NCBI RefSeq assembly: GCF_012927405.1
Contig: NZ_JABBGM010000011.1
Span: 1-64,000 of the forward strand
Source of the DNA: Novosphingobium olei
GTDB taxonomy: Bacteria; Pseudomonadota; Alphaproteobacteria; Sphingomonadales; Sphingomonadaceae
Direction of reading: 5' to 3'
DNA length: 64,000 nt
The notes beneath the pieces are model-generated. The model worked only from the letters and a program-made list of their open reading frames with translations. It had not been told where the DNA came from and ran no database searches. Of the stretch, positions 51,933-60,783 are shown piece by piece; position 1 is the stretch's first letter, and each line of letters begins with the position of its first letter. The position numbers were made by a program, and so were the translations under genes.

Positions 51933-53641
51933 TCGGAAGTCCTTGAAGGTGTGGGGTCCGCAGCTGGCGAAGGGGATGTAGCCGCTGCTGCCGCTGCCTG
52001 CTGCATGCGCTGCAGCCTGACCAGCGGCGATTCCTCGCCCGACCGGACGATGCGCCAGCGGATCAGGATCGACCACGCCACCGCACATACGGCCAGAATG
52101 CCAAGCAGTAGGAACACGTCGTTGAAGGCCAGGATATTGGCTTCGCGCGTTGCCTGTTGCGAAAGTATCGCGGCGCCCTCGGCGCTGCGCAAAACCGGAT
52201 CGCCGATGGTTCTTGCAACAAGCCGCCCGCCCGCCGCGATGCGCGCCGCAACCTGCGGATCGGTCATCACGATGCCTTGCACGATCTCGGCCGAATGCAT
52301 CTTCTCGCGCACCGTCTGGAAGGTGCCTAGCAGTGCACCGCCAACAAGCCCGCCAAGCGACTGGCTCATGCTGAACAGCACAATGAAACTGACGAAGTTG
52401 CGCGGGCCGGCCAGCAGCGTGCGCGCAAGGCCGATCACCATCGCCTGGCTCAGGAACAGCACGCTGGCAAACCCGATCAGCGCCTGGCTGAGGTAGAAGT
52501 TCTCGGGCCTGGTTAAGTTCGTAGCGTCCGCATCGAGAAATGCGCCGATCGCGATCAAGACCAGCGATATCGTGATCGGGCGGGTGACGTTGGCAGGATT
52601 GAGCGTGACCAGCGCCGTGACCAGCCCCGCAATCGAGGCTGCAATGATGATGAGGTTCAGTCCGACCATCTGTTCGTTGGTCATGCCGACCGCCGTCAGC
52701 AGGCCGACCGATCCGAACGCCTGTTCGGAAAGCAGGATGCGCACGGCCGCAGCGATCGACATCAGCCGCAGCATCTCACGGGTGCCCAGCCACCGGGTGT
52801 TGATCAGTGGGCTCTTGCGGAAATGCTCGAACACGAAGGCGGTGGTCACCATCACCAAACCGCCGGCCAGCGCGTATCCCATCCACGGGCGCGAGGTCCA
52901 CCACTCGATCCGCCCCTGGCTGAGTACGGCGATCAGCATCGCCATTCCCGGCACGAGCAACAGCACGCTGATGATGTCTCCCTTCTCGAACGCCTTGACA
53001 CGCTCACTTGGCGGCAAGGGCAAAGCGACGATCGCGGCTAGGCAAGAGAGGCCCAGCCCAAGTTCGAACCAGTAGAGCATGTGCCAGTCGCCCGACAAAA
53101 GCAGGCTGGGAGATAGCGCGCGCGCCAGCGGTGTCGCAATCTGGGGAACGGATATGCCGATCATGAGGCCGGCCAGGCGCTTGGTCGCCGGCATGGCCTG
53201 CATGAGATAAAGCACCGTCAGCGACGATAGCGCGCTTCCCGCAAGCCCACCGGCCGCACGTACCGCGATTGCCGACCAGAACCCGTGAACGAATAGATGG
53301 AATATGGTCGCAACGACATAGATGCCCAGCATCCAGCGTATGAACGGCTGCAATCCGAATTGCTGGCGGTATTTCACGAGCACCAGGTTGGCCGACGTGT
53401 TGGTCATCAGGTACGCGGCCGTCAGCCAGGTCGCCTCGTCAGGTCCGAGGCCCAGCGTTCCTTGTGCGAAAGGCAGGTTGACTGCCACCAGCGCACTGCC
53501 AAGACCGCCTGCCAGCCCTATCAGAACGCCGATCCCAAAGTACGCGATACGCCGCGCCTTTGGATGATCCGGATTGGCCGGCGATCCCGGAAGAGTCGGC
53601 CGCTCATGCGGCTTGAACTCATAGGCCGCAGCCTGCGCCAT
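51929..53641 (-). CDS. DHA2 family MFS drug transporter, EmrB-like
   Basis: This 570-residue protein has fourteen predicted helices of the DHA2 drug:H+ antiporter family. The N-terminal LPFAQGTLGLGPDEATWLTAAYL corresponds to helix 1 and its loop, and LGIYVVATIFHLF to helix 3. The long tail of about 40 residues is Ala/Ser/Pro-rich. It is the first gene of an emrB-emrA-nodT operon that should expel hydrophobic compounds. No adjacent regulator is present. A perfect 7-bp stem (CCCGGCC/GGCCGGG, 53670-53692) lies in its short leader. Confidence 0.92.
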   Translation of the reverse strand: MAQAAAYEFKPHERPTLPGSPANPDHPKARRIAYFGIGVLIGLAGGLGSALVAVNLPFAQGTLGLGPDEATWLTAAYLMTNTSANLVLVKYRQQFGLQPFIRWMLGIYVVATIFHLFVHGFWSAIAVRAAGGLAGSALSSLTVLYLMQAMPATKRLAGLMIGISVPQIATPLARALSPSLLLSGDWHMLYWFELGLGLSCLAAIVALPLPPSERVKAFEKGDIISVLLLVPGMAMLIAVLSQGRIEWWTSRPWMGYALAGGLVMVTTAFVFEHFRKSPLINTRWLGTREMLRLMSIAAAVRILLSEQAFGSVGLLTAVGMTNEQMVGLNLIIIAASIAGLVTALVTLNPANVTRPITISLVLIAIGAFLDADATNLTRPENFYLSQALIGFASVLFLSQAMVIGLARTLLAGPRNFVSFIVLFSMSQSLGGLVGGALLGTFQTVREKMHSAEIVQGIVMTDPQVAARIAAGGRLVARTIGDPVLRSAEGAAILSQQATREANILAFNDVFLLLGILAVCAVAWSILIRWRIVRSGEESPLVRLQRMQQAAAAAATSPSPAADPTPSRTSE

Positions 53642-53759
53642 GTATTTCCGATCCCCAGCGTGCCCGGCGCCCGGCCGTCATATGGGGCCGGGAGCGTCGT
53701 CGCGCGGAATACTCAGATGTCGCTTCTCGGTTCCCGGAATGTTTGCATCGCGCGGCTCA

Positions 53760-55910
53760 TCATCCCCTGCGCCAGGCATGGTATCTTTCGACGAAGCCCA
53801 GCACGCGGTGCGGCACATGCGCTTTGCGCCATTCGCCGGCTGCGAACTTATTCGCCTCGATCATCGTCGGATAGGCGTGGATCGTCCCCATGATCTTCTT
53901 CAGCCCGAGCCCGTGCTTCATCGCCAGCACGTACTCGCCCAGCAATTCACCCGCGTGTTCGCCAACGATGGTGACGCCAAGGATACGGTCCTTGCCGGGA
54001 ACGCTGAGCACCTTGACGAAGCCGGTGGTCGCGCCTTCGATGATCGCACGCTCGAAGTGGTCGAGATGGTAGATCGTCACCTCGTGCGCGATCCCCTGCC
54101 CCTTCGCCTCGCGCTCGTTCAGCCCGACGCGGGCAATCTCCGGGTCGATGTAGGTCGTTCGCGGAATGACGCGGTAGTCGGCCTTGAACTTCCGGAACTG
54201 ACCGAACAGCGCGTTCACGGCCGCGTACCAGGCCTGATGCGATGCGGTATGGGTGAACTGGAAGGGCCCTGCGACGTCGCCCGCTGCAAAGATGTTCGGA
54301 AATTCGGTCGCGAGATATTCGTCGGTCACCACAGTGCGGTCGGTCGAAATGCCAAGCTCTTCCAGACCATAGCCAGACAACCGCGCCTTGCGACCAACCG
54401 CAACGATCAGCGCGTCGAACCCAATCGTCCGCTCGCCCTGCGGGCCCTTGACGATCAGGCTGCGCGCATCACCTGCCCCTTCGACCCGCACGGCGGCATG
54501 GCTGGTCAGCACCTCGATCCCGCTCTGTTCAAGCGCGGCTTTTGCCAAGGCGGAAACGTCGTCGTCTTCGCTGGCAAGAACACGCTCGGCCATTTCGACC
54601 TGCACCACCTTCCCGCCCAGCCGGGCCATCGCCTGCGCCAGCTCGCAGCCAATCGCGCCACCGCCGAGCACCACGATTTTCTCGGGTACGCGATCGAGCT
54701 TAGAGAAAGCGTCCCACAGCGTATCGCTGGTGAGATATCCCGAGCCTTCAAGCCCGGGCAGCGGGGGAACGACCGGTTCGGCGCCGGCGGCAATCACGAT
54801 CGAACGGGTCGTCAGAAACTGAACCGAACCATCGGCGCACTTGATCTCCACTCTCCAGGGATCGACGATCCGCGCGTATCCCTGAACAACGTCGACACCC
54901 AGCCCCGTGTAGCGCTCTACGCTGTCATGCGGCTCGATCTTGGTGATCACATCGCGTACCCGCGCCATCACGCCGCGGAAATCCACCCGGGGCTCCGCAC
55001 CCGCAATACCGTAGGCATCGGCATGACGGATGGTATCGGCAACGGACGCGCTCTTGATCAGCGCCTTGCTTGGGACGCAGCCATAGTTAAGGCAATCACC
55101 GCCCATCTTGTGGGCTTCGACCAGCGTTACCTTCGCCTTCACCGTCGCACCGATGATCGAAGTGACAAGACCAGCTGCGCCAGCGCCGATCACCACCATG
55201 TTGCGATCATAGCGCTTTGGCCGGCTGAAACCTGCATAGACCCTGCGCCGCTTGATCGCGTTCATGATCGCCCTGCCCGCCCACGGCAGCAATCCCAGGG
55301 CAGCGAACGACAGCAGCAGCGCAGGCGATGCAACGTCCTTCAGGCTCTGAATCTCGGCAAGCCTCGTCCCCGCATTCACATAGACCGCCGTGCCTAGCAG
55401 CATGCCGACCTGGCTGACCCAGAAGAACGTCCACACGCGGATGGGTGTCAGCCCCATGGCTAGGTTGATCACGAAGAACGGGAAGACCGGCACCAGCCTC
55501 AGCGAGAACAGGTAGAAAGCTCCGTCGCGCTCTATCCCGGCATTGAGCGCCTTGAGTTTGTCGCCAAAGCGCGCCTGGACCGCATCACGGAAAAGGTACC
55601 GTGAGGACAGGAACGAGAGCGTCGCCCCCACGGTCGAAGCCACTGACGACAGGACGAGGCCGACGCCCAGGCCGAAAATGGCGCCAGCAGCCAGCGTAAG
55701 GATCGCGGCGCCGGGAAACGAGATCGCCGTAAGCACGACGTAGAGCAGGACGAACAGCCCGGCGACCTTGGCAGGCGACGCCTGATAGGCCGCATCGATC
55801 GCACCCTGCTGCGCCTTCAGATTCGCCAGCGTCAGCATCTGGGCCACATCGAAGTGAACGAATGCCGCAATCGCCACGACGAGTGCGAGCAGGATAGCGA
55901 TGCGTTTCAT
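53760..55910 (-). CDS. TVP38/TMEM64 domain fused to FAD disulfide oxidoreductase
   Basis: This 716-residue fusion has an N-terminal membrane part (residues 1-215) that matches the TVP38/TMEM64 (SNARE-associated, DedA-like) family, with the FPGAAILTLAAGAIFG and RLVPVFPFFVINLAMG segments. The C-terminal two-thirds is a pyridine nucleotide-disulfide oxidoreductase: FAD loop G242-x-G244-x2-G247, redox pair C273-x4-C278 (GGDCLNYGCVPSK), a second dinucleotide loop (VVLGGGAIGCE) and the base histidine in HAYPTMIE. It lacks the C-terminal Cys pair and NmerA domain of mercuric reductase, so mercury reduction is unlikely. It is the last gene of a four-gene redox operon. Confidence 0.9.
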   Translation of the reverse strand: MKRIAILLALVVAIAAFVHFDVAQMLTLANLKAQQGAIDAAYQASPAKVAGLFVLLYVVLTAISFPGAAILTLAAGAIFGLGVGLVLSSVASTVGATLSFLSSRYLFRDAVQARFGDKLKALNAGIERDGAFYLFSLRLVPVFPFFVINLAMGLTPIRVWTFFWVSQVGMLLGTAVYVNAGTRLAEIQSLKDVASPALLLSFAALGLLPWAGRAIMNAIKRRRVYAGFSRPKRYDRNMVVIGAGAAGLVTSIIGATVKAKVTLVEAHKMGGDCLNYGCVPSKALIKSASVADTIRHADAYGIAGAEPRVDFRGVMARVRDVITKIEPHDSVERYTGLGVDVVQGYARIVDPWRVEIKCADGSVQFLTTRSIVIAAGAEPVVPPLPGLEGSGYLTSDTLWDAFSKLDRVPEKIVVLGGGAIGCELAQAMARLGGKVVQVEMAERVLASEDDDVSALAKAALEQSGIEVLTSHAAVRVEGAGDARSLIVKGPQGERTIGFDALIVAVGRKARLSGYGLEELGISTDRTVVTDEYLATEFPNIFAAGDVAGPFQFTHTASHQAWYAAVNALFGQFRKFKADYRVIPRTTYIDPEIARVGLNEREAKGQGIAHEVTIYHLDHFERAIIEGATTGFVKVLSVPGKDRILGVTIVGEHAGELLGEYVLAMKHGLGLKKIMGTIHAYPTMIEANKFAAGEWRKAHVPHRVLGFVERYHAWRRG

Positions 55911-56116
55911 GCTGCGGTTCCGTTGCAGTGATGATCGTCGTCTTCGGCAATCGTGGCGTAGTTGCGCGCCGCCTCTCCAAGCATGTCGACATGCTCGCCA
56001 AAGCGCGCGCAGGCCGGGCAGACCACACCGTGGATCTTGACCCGCAGCCGTTCGAGCCGGGTCAGATTGCGTTCGCGCTGCTGCGAAAGAAGGAAGGTCG
56101 CATCGTGGCAGTTCAT
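55907..56116 (-). CDS. Small zinc-motif anti-sigma factor
   Basis: This 69-residue soluble protein starts with MNCHDATFLLSQQ and has the ZAS-type motif H29-x3-C33-x2-C36, with a further Cys-His pair at residues 3-4. Such small zinc anti-sigma factors sense oxidants by disulfide formation and release their sigma factor. It overlaps the sigma gene by four bases and the fusion gene by four bases. No membrane helix is present, so the sensor should be cytosolic. Confidence 0.85.
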   Translation of the reverse strand: MNCHDATFLLSQQRERNLTRLERLRVKIHGVVCPACARFGEHVDMLGEAARNYATIAEDDDHHCNGTAA

Positions 56117-56697
56117 GGCGTTGGCGCTTTCCTGGAAAACCAGCGCTTCTCCATGCAATCGCGCAAGGCCAGGCGCGCGCGATGGAGGATGACATAGACA
56201 TTGGCAGTCGACAGACCGAGTTCGTCACAGATGTCGTCGACGGGAAGCTCCACGACTTCACGCATCAGGAAAACGCGGCCCTGCTGCGGGGGCAGGCAAT
56301 TGAGGCATGCATCGAACATTCTCAGGAACTGGCGGCTGTGAATGGCGGCTTCCGGATCTTCCCATGACGCGGGTCGCGCGGCATTGCGCCACACGCCGAA
56401 GCGGTTGAACAGATCGGGCAAGGGCTCGTCCGCAGGTTCCTGTTCAAGCTGGCTTGCCGGCAGGGGCCCGCGACGCCTCTGGCGCAGAATGTCGGCCACC
56501 TTGTTCTTCAGGATCGCGATCAGCCACGTCTTGAGAGCGGCTTCCGCCCGGAACGCCCGCGCATTGCGCAGGGCGCCCGCGATCGCTTCCTGCACCGCAT
56601 CCTCGGCTTCGTCGTCATTACCAAGCTGGAGCCGGGCAAAGCGCACAAGATCGGGACGCACCGCGCGCACAAAAGTATCGTCGATCACGATCTGCAT
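56113..56697 (-). CDS. ECF sigma factor of the redox operon
   Basis: This 194-residue group IV sigma factor begins at the ATG inside a longer frame (MQIVIDDTFVRAVRPD). Region 2 (DEAEDAVQEAIAGAL, KTWLIAILKNKVADILR) and region 4 (LPPQQGRVFLMREVVELPVDDICDELGLS) are clear. It sits 26 bases past the SelD-N-like oxidoreductase and overlaps its presumed zinc anti-sigma factor. Autoregulation of the operon is expected from the family, but I could not identify its promoter sequence. Confidence 0.9.
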   Translation of the reverse strand: MQIVIDDTFVRAVRPDLVRFARLQLGNDDEAEDAVQEAIAGALRNARAFRAEAALKTWLIAILKNKVADILRQRRRGPLPASQLEQEPADEPLPDLFNRFGVWRNAARPASWEDPEAAIHSRQFLRMFDACLNCLPPQQGRVFLMREVVELPVDDICDELGLSTANVYVILHRARLALRDCMEKRWFSRKAPTP

Positions 56698-56723
56698 CGC
56701 ACCAGCGGATGCCTGCCTTGCGA

Positions 56724-57965
56724 TCAGTTGCTCCACGCCATGCCCTTCGCGCCGGAGCCGAGCCTTGCCCATTCCCTGACGAACCGCCGATCGATATGGT
56801 TCTTCAACCGCTGGGCCCAGCGCCCGGCCATCGCAACGCTTCCCCACGACAGGATGGCACGGCTATCACCCGTTGAAAGCAGATACAGGCTCCGGCGGCG
56901 GGGGCGATAGACGCGAAGCCGCGCACCGGCATCGCGCAAAGTTCGGCGCAGGTTTTCCGCGAGCACGGGCCCCATATGCACGGCATGGACGCCGGACCGC
57001 GCCACCGTTCGACCGCCCCGACGATCCCGCCAGCTAGCAATATCTCCCGCGGCAAACACATGGGGATGCGACTGGCTGCGCAGGTCCGGGCCAACCGAAA
57101 CGAACCCCTGCCCGTCAAGTTGCAGGCCCGAATTGCGAAGCCAGCGTGGCGCTCGTGTTCCGGTCGCGGCAACGACACACCCTGCCGGGATGCGCCGGCC
57201 GCTATCCAGCAACAGGCCATCGGGCGTTGCGGAGGCATGCCCTTCCACAAGCTCGACACCGGCATGTGCCAATCGCTCTTGCGCCAGACGACGCGCACGA
57301 CTTGAATGCCCTGGCAACAGCGCCTCCGTATCCGAAACAAGCATCACCGGCGCGGCGCAGCTGCCCGCAAGGGTGGAACTGATCGCAAGCGCCAATTCGA
57401 CTCCTGCCGCTCCGCCGCCAACAACCGCAACGCGAAATCCCGGCGTCCTTGTCGCCGTGTCGCGAACCAAGGGCCATCGTCGCACAAGATCGGGCATCGG
57501 CCGCACGGGCAGCAGTCTCGGGCCGAGATCGGCCAGGGTCGACGTGTCGATCTCTCCACCGGTCGCGATCGACAACAGGTCGAACGACAAGCGCTCGCCA
57601 TTGTTCAGAACGACCTCGCGCTGGTTCGCATCCATCCCCACCACCGAGCCAATGATGCAGTCGATCCCGGCGCGGTCCGCCAGCGAAACCAGATCGATCC
57701 GGAGGTCCTCGGCGGCCGCCGGATCCGTGATCCAGGCCGGCACCATCCCGGAATAGATCAGGTATCGCTCGCTAGTGATCAGCGATGTCTCGATGCCGTG
57801 CGGCGGCCGCGCAATCCAGCTCTTGAGCACGCCGAGGTGCGCGTGCCCACCGCCGGCGAGCAACAGCCGGATCGGCCGCCCGTTCGACGACTTCTGACCA
57901 GACCATCCCGGTGTCACGACAATCGCCCCTTCCCCCCGTGCCCCTGAGCCCATTGGTCGCACCAT
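56724..57965 (-). CDS. NDH-2/SQR-like FAD oxidoreductase (SelD N-domain type)
   Basis: This 413-residue flavoprotein has the FAD loop LLAGGGHAHLGVLKSW at residue 33 and a second dinucleotide loop VAVVGGGAAGVELAL. The GGGHAHxGVL element matches the oxidoreductase domain that is fused to selenide, water dikinase in many proteobacteria; here it is free-standing. The FAADGD-like FAAGDIASW motif is present. AAGGA eight to nine bases before the ATG supports this start. It is the first gene of the redox operon. The electron acceptor and donor are not known. Confidence 0.85.
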   Translation of the reverse strand: MVRPMGSGARGEGAIVVTPGWSGQKSSNGRPIRLLLAGGGHAHLGVLKSWIARPPHGIETSLITSERYLIYSGMVPAWITDPAAAEDLRIDLVSLADRAGIDCIIGSVVGMDANQREVVLNNGERLSFDLLSIATGGEIDTSTLADLGPRLLPVRPMPDLVRRWPLVRDTATRTPGFRVAVVGGGAAGVELALAISSTLAGSCAAPVMLVSDTEALLPGHSSRARRLAQERLAHAGVELVEGHASATPDGLLLDSGRRIPAGCVVAATGTRAPRWLRNSGLQLDGQGFVSVGPDLRSQSHPHVFAAGDIASWRDRRGGRTVARSGVHAVHMGPVLAENLRRTLRDAGARLRVYRPRRRSLYLLSTGDSRAILSWGSVAMAGRWAQRLKNHIDRRFVREWARLGSGAKGMAWSN

Positions 57966-58097
57966 CGGCGCGATCCTTACAGCGTTTTTGACGCGGTATC
58001 TTTTGCTGGCGAATATCGCCGCTGGTGTAAGAATGCGCGCTGCGCACCGACCAAAGCCTGCACGGTCGGTAGCGACGGTAAATCAGGAGGGGGAATT

Positions 58098-58853
58098 ATG
58101 TCTAACGCGAAGGACGAAGACGACGGCAAGTGGACGCGGCGCCTCAGCACCTGGGCGCGCACTCTCGCCATTCTTGGCCTGATCATAGCGATCATCGGCG
58201 TCACGCTGGGGCGGTATGACGTGGTCCCCAAGCTGGTCGGCTTCGGGGGCCTTGCGCTTGGCGGACTTGTCGCGCTGGTTGCGTTCGTGCTCGGCGTCAT
58301 CGGGCTGCTGCTCGGTCTGCGCCATCGCTCGCCTGCACGCGGCAGGGCAATTCTCGCGATCGTCCTGTCCTTGCCCTTCGTGGCCTTCATCGCGACCCGC
58401 CCGGCCCTTTCCGGCAAGGTTCCTGCGATCCATGACATCACCACGGATCTCGCAAATCCGCCGGCGTTCACCAAGCTGCCACTTCGCGCAGACAACCTGG
58501 CTGGCGTCGGCACGGTGGACAACTGGCGCAAGATTCACGCGGCCGCCTATGGAGATATCAAGACCGTCCGCATTGCCAGGGCGCCGGCGCAGGTGATCGC
58601 CAACGCGGCGCGCATCGCCAAGGAGAACGGTTGGGAAATCGCGCTCAACGATCCCACCGCGGGCAAGCTCGAAGCGACCGCTTCGGTCTCCTTCATCCGC
58701 TTCCACGATGATATCGCCGTGCGCGCAACGTCGGCCGACAATGGGACGGCAAGCATCGTCGACGTGCGCTCGGTCAGCCGGATCGGCGTGTCCGACATGG
58801 GCGTCAACGCCAAGCGAATCCGCAGTTTCCTGGCGCAGCTTCAGGGCGCTTGA
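58098..58853 (+). CDS. DUF1499 membrane protein
   Basis: This 251-residue protein has three hydrophobic helices in the first 110 residues (about 20-40, 50-75 and 85-103), followed by a soluble DUF1499 domain from about residue 115 (PAIHDITTDLANPPAF) to the C-terminus. The ATG follows AGGAGGGGG. The family is common in proteobacteria and its role is not known. It is divergent from the redox operon across a 132-base gap and converges with, and overlaps by 13 bases, the CDP-alcohol phosphatidyltransferase. Confidence 0.88.
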   Translation: MSNAKDEDDGKWTRRLSTWARTLAILGLIIAIIGVTLGRYDVVPKLVGFGGLALGGLVALVAFVLGVIGLLLGLRHRSPARGRAILAIVLSLPFVAFIATRPALSGKVPAIHDITTDLANPPAFTKLPLRADNLAGVGTVDNWRKIHAAAYGDIKTVRIARAPAQVIANAARIAKENGWEIALNDPTAGKLEATASVSFIRFHDDIAVRATSADNGTASIVDVRSVSRIGVSDMGVNAKRIRSFLAQLQGA

Positions 58854-59452
58854 GCGAACGTTGCGCGGGCGACGAGGGTGCGCTGCACCACCGTCGCCAC
58901 GCACAGCGCCGTGTAGGTATAGGCAATCTGCGGGAAATGCGCTGGCAGCAGGCACATCGCGATGAAGGCGATGATCGTCTCGCTGCCTTCGGCAAGGCCC
59001 GTGTTGTAGAAGAAACTCTTCCGGCCGTGCGCCGTCGTCTCAAGCCCCCGCTTCGCAGCAATCGTGGCGAAGGCAAGGAAGCTCGTGCCGGTCAGCGTGA
59101 AGCTCGCGATCAGGACCACCGCGGGCAGCAGGTTGCCAGGCGATAGCAGGGCAAAGCCCACCGGCACCGCGACATAGAACGCGAAGTCGGCCACGATATC
59201 GAAGTACCCGCCCCAGTCCGTCAACTGCGTCGCACGTGCGATGGCCCCGTCGACGCCATCGAGCAGCCGGTTGGCCAGAATGAGCGCCAGACCAAGGCTG
59301 ACATGCCCTGATGCCAGCGCCCAACCCGCGCCAATGCCCACCCCCAGCCCGGCAAATGTCACCCCATTCGCCGAAAGCCCCATGCCGGCCAGCAACTTTC
59401 CCAGCCGGTTGAGCGGCGGGTCGATCAGCGGTCGCAGGCGGGCATCGAACAT
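58841..59452 (-). CDS. CDP-alcohol phosphatidyltransferase family protein
   Basis: This 203-residue membrane enzyme carries the family signature D-G-x2-A-R-x8-G-x3-D-x3-D (DGAIARATQLTDWGGYFDIVAD) near residue 70. About six helices surround it. Such enzymes transfer a phosphoalcohol from a CDP-linked lipid to make phospholipid head groups. The specific alcohol cannot be inferred. It is followed on its 5' side by the nucleoside transporter, so nucleotide-linked metabolism may connect them, but the gap of 15 bases only shows proximity. Confidence 0.9.
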   Translation of the reverse strand: MFDARLRPLIDPPLNRLGKLLAGMGLSANGVTFAGLGVGIGAGWALASGHVSLGLALILANRLLDGVDGAIARATQLTDWGGYFDIVADFAFYVAVPVGFALLSPGNLLPAVVLIASFTLTGTSFLAFATIAAKRGLETTAHGRKSFFYNTGLAEGSETIIAFIAMCLLPAHFPQIAYTYTALCVATVVQRTLVARATFAQAP

Positions 59453-59467
59453 CGCGTTAGCCTCCCC

Positions 59468-60739
59468 TCAACCTGCCAATGTGACAAGGCCGATCACCGC
59501 CCCGCACATGCCCGAGGCAAGATTGCCGGCGAGCCAGCTTTTCATCCCGAGTTGCGCGGCCTCGCGTCGCCGACCGGGTGCCAGCGTGCCGATCGTCGTC
59601 ACCAGCAAGCCCACGCTGGCAAGATTGGCGACGCTGCAAAGCGCATAGGTGACGATAAGCTCCGTTCGTGGTGTGAAAGTACCAGCGGGCACCTGCGAAA
59701 ACTGCAGATAGGCGACATATTCGTTGAGGATGGTCTTCGTGCCCATCAGCGCCCCGGCCGGTACCGCTTCGCGCCACGGCACACCGATCGCCCACATGAA
59801 GGGCGCGAAGAACCACCCGAACAGGCGCCGCAAGGTGATCGGCCCACCATCGACCCGCGGCAGGTTGGCCAGGATCTGGTCGGCAAGGTTCACCAGCGCG
59901 AAGATGACGATGATCGTGCCGATGACGGCCAGCACCAGTTGCACCCCTTCGGTCGTGCCGCGCAGGATGGCATCCATCGTGTCCTCGTAATGGACTTCCG
60001 GCTCTGCGGCAGCGCTGTCGCGCTCGCCCTCGCTTTCGGGCACCATCATCCGCGCGATCAGGATCGCCGCCGGCAGCGACAGGAACGACGCTACGATCAT
60101 GTGCCCCACGGCATTGGGCAGGATCGGCGCCAGCGTCGTCGCATAAAGCACGAGCAACGCGCCCGAGATGTTGGCCATCGACAGCACCATCACGGCGAAC
60201 AGTTCCGAGCGCGACATCGTGGCGCACCAGGAACGCACGATCAGCGGAGCTTCCACCACGCCCAGAAAGATGTTGGCGCCGGCATTCAATCCGACGACGC
60301 CGGTAACCCCAAGCGTTCGCCGCAGAACCCACGAGAGACCGTTGACCAGCCAGCGCAGCACGCCCCAATGCCAGAACAGCGCCGTCAGCGCCGAGAACAC
60401 GATGATCAGCGGCAGCACCTGGAAGGCAATGATCATCGGCGGCGATACGCCGGGCTTGAGCACGAATGGCAGTTCCGCTCCTCCGAGATAGCCGAACATG
60501 TAGCTCGATCCCGCCAGGGTCGCCTGCTCGATCGCGCTGACGCCACTGTTAATCGCCTCTACCGCGCGCCACACCAGCGGCACGCGGATGAACGCAAGCG
60601 CGATGGCCAGCTGCATGATCAGGGCGCCCGCGATCCAGCGCCAGCCCGGCATGGCTCGTCGATTCTCGGAGACACCCCAGGCGATCAGCAGGATCAGCCC
60701 GATGCCGATCAGCCCCTGTCCCTGCTGCAGGATCGCCAT
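59468..60739 (-). CDS. Concentrative nucleoside transporter (CNT/NupC family)
   Basis: This 423-residue transporter has about ten helices with the CNT motifs VFGYLGG-like SYMFGYLGG, NIFLGVVEAPLIVR and KTILNEYVAYLQF. It imports nucleosides with protons or sodium ions. It begins at an ATG 44 bases after the TonB-dependent receptor stop on the same strand, so the two form an outer-plus-inner-membrane uptake pair. Confidence 0.93.
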   Translation of the reverse strand: MAILQQGQGLIGIGLILLIAWGVSENRRAMPGWRWIAGALIMQLAIALAFIRVPLVWRAVEAINSGVSAIEQATLAGSSYMFGYLGGAELPFVLKPGVSPPMIIAFQVLPLIIVFSALTALFWHWGVLRWLVNGLSWVLRRTLGVTGVVGLNAGANIFLGVVEAPLIVRSWCATMSRSELFAVMVLSMANISGALLVLYATTLAPILPNAVGHMIVASFLSLPAAILIARMMVPESEGERDSAAAEPEVHYEDTMDAILRGTTEGVQLVLAVIGTIIVIFALVNLADQILANLPRVDGGPITLRRLFGWFFAPFMWAIGVPWREAVPAGALMGTKTILNEYVAYLQFSQVPAGTFTPRTELIVTYALCSVANLASVGLLVTTIGTLAPGRRREAAQLGMKSWLAGNLASGMCGAVIGLVTLAG

Positions 60740-60783
60740 CGCCTATTTCACCCCCCTCAAGCTGCGGCCAGACCTTCGACGGG

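Noticed and set aside
53670..53692. Stem CCCGGCC/GGCCGGG as a terminator
   Set aside because: It lacks a T-run on either strand and falls in the short leader of the emrB-like gene. It may be incidental in GC-rich DNA.
53640..55397. A 585-residue plus-strand frame opposite the TVP38 fusion
   Set aside because: It is antisense to a flavoprotein with intact FAD and redox motifs and shows only high-GC codon artefacts.
53760..55910. Mercuric reductase (merA)
   Set aside because: The flavoprotein half has the active-site Cys pair, but lacks the C-terminal vicinal Cys pair and the NmerA domain, and no merR, merT or merP lies nearby.
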